Both the position numbers and the translations under genes were made by a program. From NCBI GenBank assembly GCA_963555705.1, contig OY743184.1, forward strand, positions 20,511,859 to 20,575,858: 64,000 nt of DNA, written 5' to 3'. This DNA comes from Ligustrum vulgare. Taxonomy: Eukaryota > Streptophyta > Magnoliopsida > Lamiales > Oleaceae. The notes under the pieces are model-generated. The model was not told the DNA's origin and searched no databases. It worked only from the letters and a program-made list of their open reading frames with translations. Below, one piece after another: positions 1 through 11,264 of this stretch (the first letter of the stretch is position 1; every line of letters starts with the position of its first letter).

Positions 1-670
1 CACCTTAAAATTGCAAAAAAGTAAAAAATTCAAAAGAAAAGAAAAAAACTGGGCCCCTACAAAAATTGGCCTATGGGCCCTGAAGCGGTGATCTCATCGA
101 TCTCTAGGAAAGTTCGACTCTGCTCATGATAAATAGAACTGCCTAAAACTAAAATTAGTATAAGAACTAAAATGGAAATTGACACAGCTAATACTACTAA
201 AATTCTGAAGAGCCGTTATGTGCCTTCGAATAACCACTGGACTTCCATGAAGTAAAGATATATTGATTCTACTCATATGCGAAACAGTGGAAAACACTTT
301 TCCAATCCAAATCAAGAAACTGCAAACCCAAATCCCTAAAAGTTAAATCTACACCATCAAAACCGAGATCTAGTAAACTAACAAACTAAGTCAAACTCGG
401 ATATTTTATTATTGGATCAACCAAAAGGAATGAAAGATCTTAGGAAGAGATTTTTCTATGAATATGGTTCTTGTATGACCATTTCCAACCCACATGCACT
501 CAATTTTACACTAAATTCTTATTTTTACATTAAATTTGAATTACAATTACACTATTCCAGCTTCTCTACTCCAATCCAGCAACACCAAATGTACACTATT
601 CATCATTTTCAATATTTTCTATTTTTAAGAAAATACAATTTAATTACATTTAATTATTTCGGTAATTAAA
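1..670. other. A/T-rich intergenic sequence, no gene seen
   Basis: Short open frames on both strands have no recognisable motif and low-complexity composition. I see no promoter, RNA gene or transposon boundary until the Copia LTR that follows. Confidence 0.6.
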
Positions 671-850
671 TATTAGAATATCCTAAATATTTTCTTTCCT
701 TGTACAAATTAGCATAGAATCAGGGATTGATTCTAATATCCCTATATGTATAGTTTGATTTATTTCCTTCTATAGATATACTTTCATCTATATATAAAGA
801 ACAAACCCAAAGTTTTGGGATTATCGAGCAAACTATCTAGCATATTGACA
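671..850 (+). repeat. Probable 5' LTR of Copia element A
   Basis: The right end is well fixed: the LTR finishes in TATTGACA immediately before a TGGTATCAGAGCC primer-binding site. It contains a TATA-like CTATATATAAAG near 790. The left end is inferred from TATTAGAATATCC, which looks like a mutated TGTTAGAATATCC. No 3' LTR is present in the window to confirm the length of about 180 bp. Confidence 0.55.
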
Positions 851-863
851 TGGTATCAGAGCC
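851..863 (+). other. Primer-binding site (initiator Met tRNA type)
   Basis: TGGTATCAGAGCC is the standard plant Copia primer-binding site, complementary to the 3' end of initiator methionine tRNA. It directly follows the LTR end. Confidence 0.9.
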
Positions 864-1813
864 ATACCGTTTTCTATGAGTTGCTAGAGTTTTTTTTCGT
901 TGGCATCGGCTAGGGCTTCTTCCCTAGCGGCACAACCTATTTCTGGAGTTCATCAGCTGCTCTTGGTCTAGGCACGATCGGCACCGCCTCTTCAGTGCGA
1001 TCTCTCCAGTGGTCCTTCGTTTGGCTCGATTGCTGCGCATCTCAGTCGTACGCCTCGGGTTCTTGAATTTATCGCTCCTCTTGGTTTCTTCCAGCTTGTT
1101 TGCTTCTGTCTTGGTTGTGGGTTATGCGATAATTTGTTTTTGGTCGTGGTTCGTGCACAGTAATTTGTGTGGGTAATTTGCAATTCATTATATTGAGTTC
1201 GTATTTTTCGACTTCATCATGTCAAGTGAGCAAAATACTTCAATTTGTGTTCGGTTTACTAGAAAAAATTATTCGTCATGGGCATTTCATTTTAAGTTAT
1301 TAATTGAAGGGAAAGGTGATTTGTGGGGACATATTGATGGGACTATTCCATCTCCCGACCCTGTGAGAGAAAATGAAAAATATCTTGCTTGGAAAATCAA
1401 GGACTCCCGACTTATGGCCTGGATTCTTGGGTCTGTTGATGCTCAGATTATTCTTAATCTCAGGCCATATAAGAAAGCTCGTACTATGTGGGAATACCTG
1501 AAGAAAATCTATACTCAAAATAATAATGCTAGGCGACTTCAATTGGAATTTGAATTGGCCACATTCTCTCAAGATTCTCGGACTATTGAAGAGTACTATT
1601 CTGGTTTTTCTAATCTTTGGACTGAGTATACCGATATTTTATATGCTTCTGTTCCAGCTGCAAGTTTGGAGGCTATCCAAGCTGTGCATGAAGTGACTAA
1701 AAGAGATCAATTTCTTATGAAATTGTGACCTGATTTTGAATCCATTCAACCCAGCTTTATGCATCGGGACCCTCTTCCCAGTTTGGATGGTTGTTTGAGT
1801 GAGTTGCTGAGGG

Positions 1814-1819
1814 AGGAAC
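1814..1819 (+). repeat. Target-site duplication AGGAAC, left copy
   Basis: The identical hexamer lies at 3271-3276 on the other side of the nested element. Confidence 0.8.
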
Positions 1820-3270
1820 TGTTATCCCAAGATAAACTAACCAAGAGGGGGGTGAATTGGTTTATAAAACTTTTTCGATAAATAATCTTAAACTTAAAAA
1901 CCAATGGGTATAAGTATGAGTACTAAATATTGCAAGTAACTTAACTATCAATGTAGTGTGCTATAAATGTATGAACTTAATTGATAAAGAAAGTATAGCA
2001 CTTAGATATAGTGTTGCACAATATAAATTGATAGAATAGAGTAAGTGCACTGCAAGTAAGTAAAAGGGATAAGAGATTGCAAACGCGATTTAGGGAGGTT
2101 CAATCAACCAATGTGATCTACGTCCTCCATTACCGAGCTCTCCGTCACGAGCAAGGTCAAATCCACTATATTGATAACTTACAACAAGGAGTATCGAATC
2201 CTTAGGTGACTTTACAACAAGGAGCATCTATCATTTACAATCGAGTTTTCACAAGGACCTAGAAACCATAAGCGAAATACAAATGCGAATTTTACAATTG
2301 AATAAACTCTCTTAACAAATGATATGATCAAGTCAAGTATCTTGAGAGTTTTAGGATAACACTTCAATAGATAGCAAATATTTAAAACTCAAGTGTTTAT
2401 GATAACTTTAACAAATGATATGAGATAGTTTTGCTTGAATCAAAGTTTTTCAACCAATGATCTCTCTTTTCAAATAATACTTAGTTAAGTATGAAGAGAG
2501 ATTTACACTTCAATAAGTGTTTGGTTATAATGAACTCAATCAATGATCAATAATGAACTAAGAGTATTGGGTTTTCTACAAAATAGAATTCTTGATAAAG
2601 ATATGAAAAGTTTTGATCAATCAAGAAATTCTTTAAAATAAATGAAATAGATTGTAAAACAAAGTAAGCTCAATGATTTTCTCAATAAATTTCTCTCTTA
2701 AATGCTCTTGTAAGTTGGTAGAATTGAATGCAAAAGAGAGAGCTAATTATAGAGCAAATTTCTTATATATTGACTCTTGCGGTCGACCTATTCAGCCATG
2801 CGGTTGACCTCAATATAGCCGTTTGAGTTAAAAAAATATGCAATGCGGTCGAACTGAAAAAATTTGCGGTCGGCCTGAAAGTGTCATGCGGTCGACCTGA
2901 AAAATCAGGATTTCAAGATTTTGATTTTTCAAGGTTTTCTGATAAAAGTTGATTTTTAAAAAGATATTTTGATGGCTTTAAAAATGTTTCTTGAGATTTA
3001 TGAAGTGCATTGCTCACTATTGATGCATTAATCTTACATAAGATTGAAAAGTAATTTGTAAGCGTTCAATTATTTGTAGGCTTCATTCCTCGATCTTCAT
3101 ACTATCGCATATTGTGTTTTTGATCTTTTATCTTTGAGAGATGATTTGTAATTTGAATACTTTGAAGATTATCATTACATGAAACACTTGAAGCACACTT
3201 GTTAATAACACAATATAATCTTGTTTGTTGTTATCAAAACAATAAGGTTAAGAGTTAACCATAGGTCAAT
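1820..3270. mobile_element. Nested 1451-bp element, probable solo LTR, in Copia A gag
   Basis: Starts TGTTATCCC and carries the conserved block ACTAACCAAGAGGGGGGTGA about 20 bp in. Flanked by AGGAAC on both sides. No coding capacity is seen. A cluster of GCGGTCGACCTGAAA-like words lies at about 2778-2905. A truncated copy of the same left end occurs at 57488-57628, which fixes the left border. A single copy with a 5-6 bp duplication suggests a solo LTR, but the right end (GTCAAT) is not a clean CA, so a non-autonomous element with no internal region remains possible. Confidence 0.7.
2778..2905. repeat. Cluster of GCGGTCGACC-like words
   Basis: Five imperfect copies of a word containing the palindrome GGTCGACC are spaced 15-45 bp apart within the nested 1451-bp element. 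This could be a repeated promoter or regulatory motif in the U3 part of an LTR. Confidence 0.55.
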
Positions 3271-3276
3271 AGGAAC
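3271..3276 (+). repeat. Target-site duplication AGGAAC, right copy
   Basis: Matches 1814-1819. The gag frame resumes with CAA at 3276. Confidence 0.8.
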
Positions 3277-3686
3277 AACGACTTATCACTCGTACATCGC
3301 TGGAACATCTACAAAGTCAGAATGATCCAGTTTCTGTTGCTTATACTCAAGGAAAAACTAAAACTCGAGACATGTCTAGTGTGCAGTGTTACAATTGTAA
3401 GAGTTTCGGTCATACAGCTTCACAAAGTCCCAGAAAAGTTTGCAATTATTGTAAGAAGCCTGGGCACGTTCTCAAAGAGTGTCCTATTCGTCCTCCACGC
3501 AAACATGAAACATGTTATGTTGCTTCAGCTTCCAGCTCAGCTCAACACATTGTTGCCCCTCAAGTTCCAGCCTCTTCCAGTTCTTCCCCAGTCTCAATCA
3601 CTCCTGAAATGATCCAACAACTAATCATCTCTGGTCTATCAGCCTTGGGACTCTCAGGTACTAAACAATCTACTTCTTCTCCTTAG

Positions 3687-4321
3687 TTGTTAGACTCAGG
3701 TGCTTCTAATCATATGACTCATGATTCTGGACTACTTCGTAAAGTTAGACCGTATACTGGCTCTCTTCAAATATACACTGCTAATGGTAACACTCTTCCT
3801 ATCACAGCCGTAGGTGATATTTCACTAGACTTGTCAAAAGTTTTAGTCTCCCCTCAATTATCCTCCAATCTTATCTCAGTTGGTCAACTTTTTGATAACA
3901 AGTGTACTGTGTCTTTTTCTTCTTCTGGTTGTCTTGTGCAGGATCAGGTGTCAGGACAGACGATAGTGAAGGGGTCTAAGGACGGACCTCTCTTTCCCAT
4001 TTTTGTTTTACCAAAGCCTATTTTGTCTTTTCCTCTAATTTGTAATACTGCTACTTTTGATGTTCTTGATTGGCATAAGAAATTGGGACATCCCAATTCT
4101 TATGTGTTACAACAATTGTTAAATTCTGGTTTCCTTGGTAATAAGATTTCGGCTTCTTTTTCATCTAATTCTCTTGAATGTGGTTCATGTAAACTTGCTA
4201 AGAGCAAAGTATTACCGTTTCCTTCTCATGGTTCACATGCTTCGCATCCTTTTGAATCGTTCATAGTGATGTATGGGATCTTGCGCCTGTTATTTCGCAT
4301 GTTCATTATAAATACTTTTTA
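3687..4321 (+). pseudogene. Copia A protease and start of integrase
   Basis: In frame with gag but preceded by a TAG at 3684-3686, where relatives have tryptophan (W-LLDSGAS). The catalytic DSGASNHMT motif is intact at its start, followed by SNLISVGQL. A gag-pre-integrase segment follows (LDWHKKLGHPN, CGSCKLAKSK). Homology runs through the equivalent of the integrase DVW segment, frame-shifted around 4265, and stops at about 4320. The catalytic D,D-35-E core, RT and RNase H are absent. Confidence 0.85.
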
Positions 4322-5476
4322 GGGTAATTATATTACCACCACAAAATTTATTTACTACACCACATTATAATCACACCACAATTAAAATATATTTTCAATA
4401 AATACACCACAACAAATTTACAATAATACTCCTAATCCTATAAAAACTTTAAAAAAAATAAATATATTATTGTGGTGTACTCATCATCCCAAATTCCCAA
4501 TATTTCTCTCTTTTTTCCTCATCATTGCCACCCATTGTTTCCTTAATTACAATTAATTAGGTTCATATTTTCATGTTACACATTTTTTAATTGATGTTTG
4601 ATGGATAATTGAAACAATAAGATATTCAATTTCATATAAACATAATAGGCGGTTGACTTCTAAATACTTGATACACATATTTTTTTTTTAAAAAAAAAAA
4701 TACTAGATGCAATTAGAAATTAGAATCACTATTTTTTTTTAATACTAGATGCAACTAAAAACACGATAGGTAGAATGCAGTATGAACACGCAACTATATG
4801 TCATTGAAAAACCATAGAATTCGAAAACCGAATATAAAATTTAATTGAAAATCAAATATAATTAAATAACCAAAATCCTAAGTGACATCAAAATATAGGA
4901 AACCTTAAACAATAAAAAAAATTCGCTAACCTAAAGTCCTAAACTTTAACTTATGTTAATGTTTGCATGATGTTATTATTGAAAACTCATATGAAATTAT
5001 TGTATTAATATCTATTCTAATTAACTTGGTATTGAAAAGCAAAAATATAAAATAACAAGAAGAACAAGATGATTTAAAAAATAAACATACAGAAGATAAG
5101 AGAATATTTGAAAGATGTATATAAAAATTATTTTTAGTGAGATAATATTAAAAGAATATGTATATAATTTTATTTATGTCTATTTTTATAAATAAAGAAA
5201 ATACTTTAAATTGTGGTGGCAATATAGCCACCCTAAATATAAAAAAGAAAAGAAAAGAAATTTATTTAAAAGATTGTGGTGTATGTAAAAATAGTGAGAG
5301 AAAAATAAAAGGATATTTTTGTAATTTCTTTTATGTCTATTTTAGTCAATAAAGAAATCACTTAAAATGTGGTGTAAGAATTAAGTTTTGTGGTGGCAAT
5401 ATAGCCACCCTATTTTAATTGTGGTGTGATTATAATGTGGTTTAGTAAATAAATTTTGTGGTGGTAATTATTACTC
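4322..5476. mobile_element. Long-TIR DNA element, copy 1 (about 1155 bp)
   Basis: Terminal inverted repeats of about 60 bp match with few mismatches. The left one begins GGGTAATTATATTACCACC and the right one reads GAGTAATAATTACCACC in reverse complement. Both then run through the shared words CACAAAATTTATTTACT and ATAATCACACCACAATT. The imperfect 10-mers CATTATAAAT (4304) and CATTATAATT (5476) lie near the ends and could be a duplication of Mutator size. The sub-terminal word GGTGGCAATATAGCCACC is itself repeated and palindromic. No transposase is visible. A shorter relative lies at 12004-12995. Confidence 0.65.
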
Positions 5477-5611
5477 ATTATAATTTACACAATTTTTCAA
5501 ATTACTTTTTAACCATACACATTTTCTCTCTTCAATTTTCAACCACAAAATTTACCTTGAAATCCAAAATAAATGACGACGGCTCATTATAATGAGCCGC
5601 CGAACAAAGGC
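5477..5611. mobile_element. Remnant of the ~185-bp Tourist-like MITE family
   Basis: Carries the family core (ACTTTTTAACCATACACATTTTCTC and neighbours) and the right terminus CCGAACAAAGGC followed by TAA. The left terminus is lost beside the long-TIR element. Confidence 0.45.
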
Positions 5612-6007
5612 TAAATCCAACACAAAACTTAATTTGGCACCAATCCAACCGAACAGAGCCTCAACGGAGGGAGTATATTATAGAAGGGAGTTTTAATCAT
5701 TATTCATTATGACAAGCAAATATGTTTTTTTGTGGCTTTTTGGTTTTTATTTTTATTTTTGCTTTTTTCATTTGATCAACTTTGTAGATTCAAATGATGT
5801 CGTACCAGCAAGATTTTCGTATCAATGTAAAGTTCTCATACAATATTTTACCACATTACTTTCGAATTACACCACATTACTTTCGAATTACAAAACTCCA
5901 AGCATAACAAAAATTGTAGTCATTTAAAATGGTCCCTTAACGATGTATTTTTTCTCATGAGTCAACTTTCGTCTCATTTTCGACATATACATTCTACAAA
6001 AAACTAA

Positions 6008-6983
6008 GATCCCGTTCTCTTTACTGTTTTGAAGCTTTTTTGAGTTTTCAATTTTCGAAAATACCCAAAACGCGTTCACTTACGTATTTTGGAAAACGAA
6101 TTTTTGGAAAAAAAAAATTACAAACAACCAAAAACGAGATTTTCTCATTTTTGGGCTTTTTATTTTAAATAATCCCCTCTATTTTGAAAATTATTTTTTC
6201 TTTTCATTCTCTTTTATTTATTCAATTATCCAATTATTTATATTTAATACAGAAGTCGTAATTTGATGCAAATCAAACATGTTAAATGGCACAAGTTAGA
6301 GATGAGATAGCTACGCAGATGTGGGTATTCCAGGAGACGCGCTTCATTGCATTAAAATATTTTGTCTTTTGAACTAACTTGTTTTGTATAATCGGCGAAC
6401 TGTGCTTATTTTGCTCGTTGACAGTGGCTCGATGTTGTTACAATTGAATTACTCTCCAATATATGAACTAATAAATATTGACTGGTTTAGAGCCTATTTG
6501 GTAATGTGAAAAGTTTGGATTTTTTGTAATTTTTTTTGAGTTTTTGATAGATGTGTGGTTTAAAATTGTTTAAAAAGTCAAAAATTGTGGGCTTGACTAA
6601 GAATGAATGGGTGAGATTGAGTTTAAAAAATTGTTGTAAAATTTTTGGCTTTAGCAAACAAACTCTTAGATTTCAAGTTTTGTTAGTTGCTAGATTAACC
6701 AAATGTTTGTTGAATAGCTTACTTACTGATTTTTTGACATTAGAATTAAAATTAATGTAATTCAAGAAGTAAATCATTTTTTATATATAAAATATCGCAA
6801 AATAATTATATCAGAAAAATACAAAGTAAACGTCTTTTTAAATTTTTTATTTTTGAAAACAGTTTTCCAAAATCAAAAAGAGAACACGTTTTTAGTAATC
6901 ACAAAACAAACAACCAAAACAGATAACTCAAAACAAAATTCAAAATTCAAACCTCAAAATTCAAACACAAAGAGAGCAGCCCC
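6008..6983. mobile_element. Harbinger-type MITE, CTGTTCTCTTTACTG family, copy 1
   Basis: Flanked by TAA at 6005-6007 and 6984-6986. Ends are GATCCCGTTCTCTTTA and, in reverse complement, GGGGCTGCTCTCTTTG. A Tourist-like MITE (6490-6665) is nested within. Two relatives occur at 9003-9856 and 53089-53954. No transposase is visible. Confidence 0.65.
6490..6665. mobile_element. Tourist-like MITE (176 bp), nested
   Basis: TTA duplications at 6487-6489 and 6666-6668. Termini are GAGCCTATTTGG and, reversed, GAGTTTGTTTGC. Confidence 0.65.
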
Positions 6984-8228
6984 TAAATTTTTAATGTAGT
7001 ACTTCGAAAATCTCATAAAAAATTACAAAATTTCCTTTTGAAAACATATAAAAATTGTCAAAATAAGGCGAACTCTCATTCAAAATGATCATTCACTCTT
7101 TAAATCTTTGTGGTTGCTAGTTTTTAAAAATCTATTTTTCGATTTTCCTTTTACGAGTTAAATTTCATACCATTTTCAAAATCGTGCATACTTTAGATAA
7201 AATTGAGTTTCTAATATACTACTTAAAGAGCTCACAAAAATCTAAAATTCGTTTTCGAAATTATATAACGATTGAGGAATCATAGTTTGACATACATTGG
7301 CCGCCCCCTATTTTGCCTTTGTTGCATTTTTTTTCATCTTTCTACGTTTGGTCAACTTGGTGTGCTCAAATGAAGTTATAATTTGCAAGATCATGATATT
7401 AATGTTAAGCTCTCACACAGTACTTTACCCCATTATTTTTGAATTACAAAATCATCAACCGTAGCAAAAGTTATATTTGTTTAAAATGGTTGCTTAACAA
7501 TGGATTTTTATTTTTACTATGAATCAAATTTTGTTTCATTTTTTACATATGCACTTTATACAAAACTAAGTTTTTAATGTACTATTTTGAAAAACTCATA
7601 AAAAATTACAAACTTGCATTTTTAAAATCCTCTTTTAATTTTCATCACTCCTTATTATGTCTTTTAGTTTTTCTTCCTTTGTTTGATCAATTTTGAGGGA
7701 TTAAATGAAGTTGTAATAAAATGATCATGATATAAATGTGAAGTTTTCACACAATACTTCACCACATTATTTTCGAATTACAAAATTATCAATCGTCGTA
7801 AAAGTCAAAACAGTTTAAAATGTTTCCTCGACAATTTATTTTTAATTTTTTTCACAAGTCAACTTTCGTCTCATTTTTGACATATGCACTCTAGACAAAA
7901 TTAAGTTTTTAATATAATTTTCAAAAAACTTATAAAAATTACAAATTTACATTTTCAAAATAATATAACGACAGTCAAAATAAGGTAATGCGCATCCAAA
8001 AATGATCGCTCACTTTTTTTAAGTCATTGTGGTTACCAGTGTTTAAAAATCCATTTTTCAATTTTCTTTTTACAGGTTAACTTTCTTCCCAATCTTAAAA
8101 TCAAGCATACTTTACATAAAACTGAGTTTTTAATATACTACTTAACGAACTTGCAAAATCTACAAATTCGTTTTCGAAATTATATTCTATGTACAATAAC
8201 ACTATTACATACATAATTATAAACATTA

Positions 8229-8255
8229 CTCGTGCATCGCACGAGCTGGACTAGT
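8229..8255 (+). other. Helitron-like 3' terminus
   Basis: A perfect 7-bp stem CTCGTGC/GCACGAG with an ATC loop (8229-8245) is followed after five bases by CTAG (8251-8254) and then T. That is the arrangement expected at a Helitron 3' end inserted before a host T. Confidence 0.5.
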
Positions 8256-9002
8256 CTTTTTATAGATATTTTTTGGAGTGATTCTTGAAAGAATATTTTT
8301 ATTTTGAATTATTAATTAAAATTTTGGAAAAATGATAAATTTTTTTAATAAAATGTTTATTTAAAAATGAAAGTGAAAAAAAAAAAAAAAAGTAATTCTC
8401 AAATAAGGACTTTATCTAAATTGGATATATATATATACTGGTTCAACACTTTGTGTGTTTGATATTGTTTAAAAAGAGTTTTTTGAAATAAATAACTATT
8501 TTTAGAAAAATAGATGGTTGAAAATTGCTTGAAAGTGAGTACTGTAGAAAAAAAGAAAATTTTAAAAAGAACCAAACAAGGACTTAACAATGTGCAACTT
8601 GAGTCTCATAACAAATTTTGCATAAAAGAAGTTTTACGGGTGAATCTATCCCGATTTCGAAACTTCTACCCCAATGCGTAAACTATGTTTAATTTCAACC
8701 ATTATTCATAATAGATATCTAAGTGACATTGAATGATAAGTTCAAAAACACAGATTTTGTGTCATTAATTTAATGACCCTTTATGTATCATTTTATTAGA
8801 ATTATTTCACCACGCTAATCAACTGTCATGCATTTCAAATTAGTGGAGGTTTCTAACAAAAAATTGGCTAACATTGCAATAATGGTGGAAAAGCACTCAA
8901 TAATTTGTTCTTCGTAAAGTTGAAAGTGATCCATTATTTGTTCAATAAAGTGCACTGCATCCGAAGTTTGCTGTTTCATTCTTCCAATAATTGAATAAGT
9001 TA
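8256..9002. other. A/T-rich sequence, no gene seen
   Basis: Low-complexity and poly-A stretches. A weak Tourist-like right end (CCAAACAAGGAC then TTA) lies near 8571-8585, without a clear partner. Confidence 0.5.
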
Positions 9003-9856
9003 GCTCGCGTTCTTTTTGTATTTTATTTTGTATTTTTATTTTCGAAAATGTTTTGTGTTTTGTGTTTTCATTTTTGTTTTCAAATTTGCTGAAAACGCGT
9101 TTGGTTTGTCATTTCTGAAAATTGTTTTTGAAAATGAAAAGCTGGAAAACACATTCTATTTGAAATTTTCAGAATACTACTTAAACTATTTTTAATTAAT
9201 TTGCTTGCAGAATACTACTAATTCAAACTCAAATTTCATTTCATAATACACTGAAAACATGGTTACATGCAACATACTAATGTGAGCATTAAGAGTCTAT
9301 ATTAACACAGCTTGATCATGTTTGTGATTTGAAAAAGCTCTACTTCTATTAAAATTCAGAAAATGCAAGTTCTTTCAAAACCATCAGAGTTCATTTATCA
9401 GTGCATTTTTTAAAAAATAATAACAAGAATTCTCACTTAATTTTTTTTTTTTGTAATGTTGATATTGAATTCAATAAAACTTTATTTAAACTTAGTTCCA
9501 AGTTCGGATAATTCTAAAAAAAAAAAAATAAATAAATAAATAAAATAAAATAAAATTAGGCTTAATTCAAAGTTAGGATAATTCTAAAAAAAGTAATAAA
9601 AAAATAAAAACTTTATATTAAGCTTAGTTCTAAGTTAAGATTAAAAAAAAAAAAAAAATCCCAAAACGCGTTTTCCGCGTTTTGGACATTTTTTGTCGAA
9701 ATACACAAAACGAGGTTTGGGCGTTTTGTGTTTTGTGTACAAATTTTTGTTTTGTTTTCCAAAATGCGTTTTCGAAAATGGTAAAAAGAATGTGTTTTTA
9801 GCGTTTTCGAAAATAAAAACAGAAAACGACTTCAAAACAGTAAAGAGAACAGGGGT
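9003..9856. mobile_element. Harbinger-type MITE, CTGTTCTCTTTACTG family, copy 2
   Basis: Flanked by TTA at 9000-9002 and 9857-9859. Closely related over its length to 53089-53954, including the ACGCGTTTTCCGCGTTTT palindromic segment and several poly-A tracts. No coding capacity. Confidence 0.75.
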
Positions 9857-9859
9857 TTA

Positions 9860-10541
9860 GCTTCTAAATTCAACCATCGACTTATCATATGCAATGTCGG
9901 GATTCAAATTCTTATTCGTTTACAGAATTCGGATACTCCAATTATATAGAAGTTTTATAAAAAAATTTGAAGGACCGTTCGATAAATTAAAAACAAAGTT
10001 CAAAGAAAATCACATAAATATCATTATGGGAACAATGTTTTGCTTATCGTAAGTGTACGGATCGCAAAAATAATAAAGTGGATTGTGATCCGTATATCGT
10101 TCCCACAAAGATTGAGTAAACTTATTTTTTAAAATTAAGATCCTTAACCGAAACTAGAAAATCAATTTTGATTTAAGCTAATAAATGAAAATAAATAATT
10201 TTGAATAATTCAAATAATAAGAAAAATATGTTAGAATTGTGAATTCACTTTACTTCCACCTCCATGCCTTGATTTAAACGTTTAACTACAATTCATGAGA
10301 TTTTGAATATCAATGTTCCTATTTTGTTTTAAACCATTTTTCGAACGGTGAATTAAATCATATTTCTATAAGTGATCCGACTATATTTCCATGACGAATA
10401 CAAACATATAGAAAAAACATTAACGTTTTATGCATGTTTTGGAAGATAACATAAAGTATATGTGTATATTTTTATCATCTATTGGACTTTATGACAATTA
10501 AAACGTGTCTAATGAATTTATAATATTTTGAACTTTAGAAA
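9860..10541. other. Intergenic sequence with a possible Gypsy LTR fragment
   Basis: The stretch from about 10030 (AAGTGTACGGATCG, then GTATATCGTTCCCAC) resembles a sequence type I associate with plant Gypsy LTR borders. No ends or duplications are visible here, so this stays tentative. Nothing else is seen. Confidence 0.3.
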
Positions 10542-11170
10542 TGTTAAGAGATCGAGGCTCAGAACCCACGAAGAAATACAAGAGCGATTTCAAAAATAAA
10601 TTTTCAGAAAGAACTTTATTAAAAACACAAATCGCAAAGTATTAAAAAAAGTATACAGATTTCTATAGATCGCACAAAATCAGTATAAACTCAAAATCTC
10701 GCATAAAAACCACTAAGATATTATAGTATCAAACTGTAAACAGCCACAAAGAACCTAACTCTGATTATGCACTAAGAATCAGAGATTTAACCAAAAAGAA
10801 TTTGCGAGAAAAATACAATTGTTTATCTCATTTTTTAGAGAGAAGACGAAGAAGGAGAGAAAAAAGACTGAGAATGAATTTGAATCAAAGTGATAGAAAA
10901 AGCGTCTGACTTAAGCCTTTATCTCAGGTGGACGGCCGGGATGAAAGCAAGGTGATCTAATGGTTAAGAAATAGGGCGGTGATGGTACATGGGCCTCAAC
11001 CGGGTTATTGGATATGGGCTTCAGCTTCAGAGTTGGGCTCCAACATCTAGAGTTTGGGCTTCCATATATTTGGTCCAAAACTGAAAATGTAGATCAAAGT
11101 TTGCTCAAAAATCCGGTCCATCTGGTTTATTAATTTGGGCTGAAGCTGGGCTGGTCAAAGTGTATCAACA
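10542..11170 (-). repeat. 3' LTR of minus-strand Copia element B
   Basis: On the minus strand it begins TGTTGATACAC directly after a purine-rich tract and ends CTCTTAACA, giving 629 bp with TG...CA ends. The 5' LTR is not in the window. Confidence 0.7.
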
Positions 11171-11187
11171 TTCTCCACCTCAATTTG
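11171..11187 (-). other. Polypurine tract of Copia B
   Basis: Minus-strand AATTGAGGTGGAGAA abuts the LTR start TGTTGATAC, the usual plus-strand primer position for Copia elements. Confidence 0.7.
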
Positions 11188-11264
11188 GATCAACACACCT
11201 GCAACCATAAGAAAACAATGCAGTATCAAAATTCTAACAATTTAAGGGAAATCAAAGCATATTT

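Larger units (their letters stand above)
1219..3686 (+). pseudogene. Copia A gag, split by a nested element
   Basis: Nucleocapsid precursor of a Copia element. The first part (1219-1818) has the UBN2-type gag fold signature: YSSWAFHFKLLIEGKGD, then TMWEYLKKIYTQNN and LQLEFELATFSQDS. A TGA at 1726-1728 sits where relatives read arginine (LRPDFE), so it is probably a CGA to TGA change. The frame continues to 1818 (LLREE), is broken by a 1451-bp insertion, and resumes at 3276 with QRLITRTSLEHLQSQND. Two zinc knuckles follow near 3390-3480. In the first (CYNCKSFGHTASQS) the last cysteine is serine; the second (CNYCKKPGHVLKEC) is intact. The reading frame is exactly preserved across the insertion. 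Confidence 0.85.
671..4321 (+). mobile_element. Truncated Copia retrotransposon A
   Basis: Order is LTR, primer-binding site, about 350 bp leader, gag with two zinc knuckles, aspartic protease, and gag-pre-integrase domain. It then breaks in the early integrase where a long-TIR element begins. RT, RNase H and the 3' LTR are missing. A 1451-bp element is nested inside gag. The single continuous gag-pol frame and the DSGASNHMT protease motif are typical of Ty1/Copia. It is clearly dead: there are two in-frame nonsense codons and the 3' half is lost. Confidence 0.85.
5690..8254 (+). mobile_element. Composite repeat block, candidate Helitron body
   Basis: Two diverged repeat modules alternate here. 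Module A (about 300 bp, anchored on TTTGATCAACTTTG) occurs near 5700-6005, 7300-7610 and 7640-7920. Module B (about 270 bp, anchored on CTTGTGGTTGC-like words and AATATACTACTTAA) occurs near 6984-7270 and 7920-8190. The block ends in a hairpin plus CTAG typical of Helitron 3' ends. A 976-bp Harbinger-type MITE interrupts it. I could not place a 5' TC terminus or see any Rep/helicase coding region. Confidence 0.4.
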
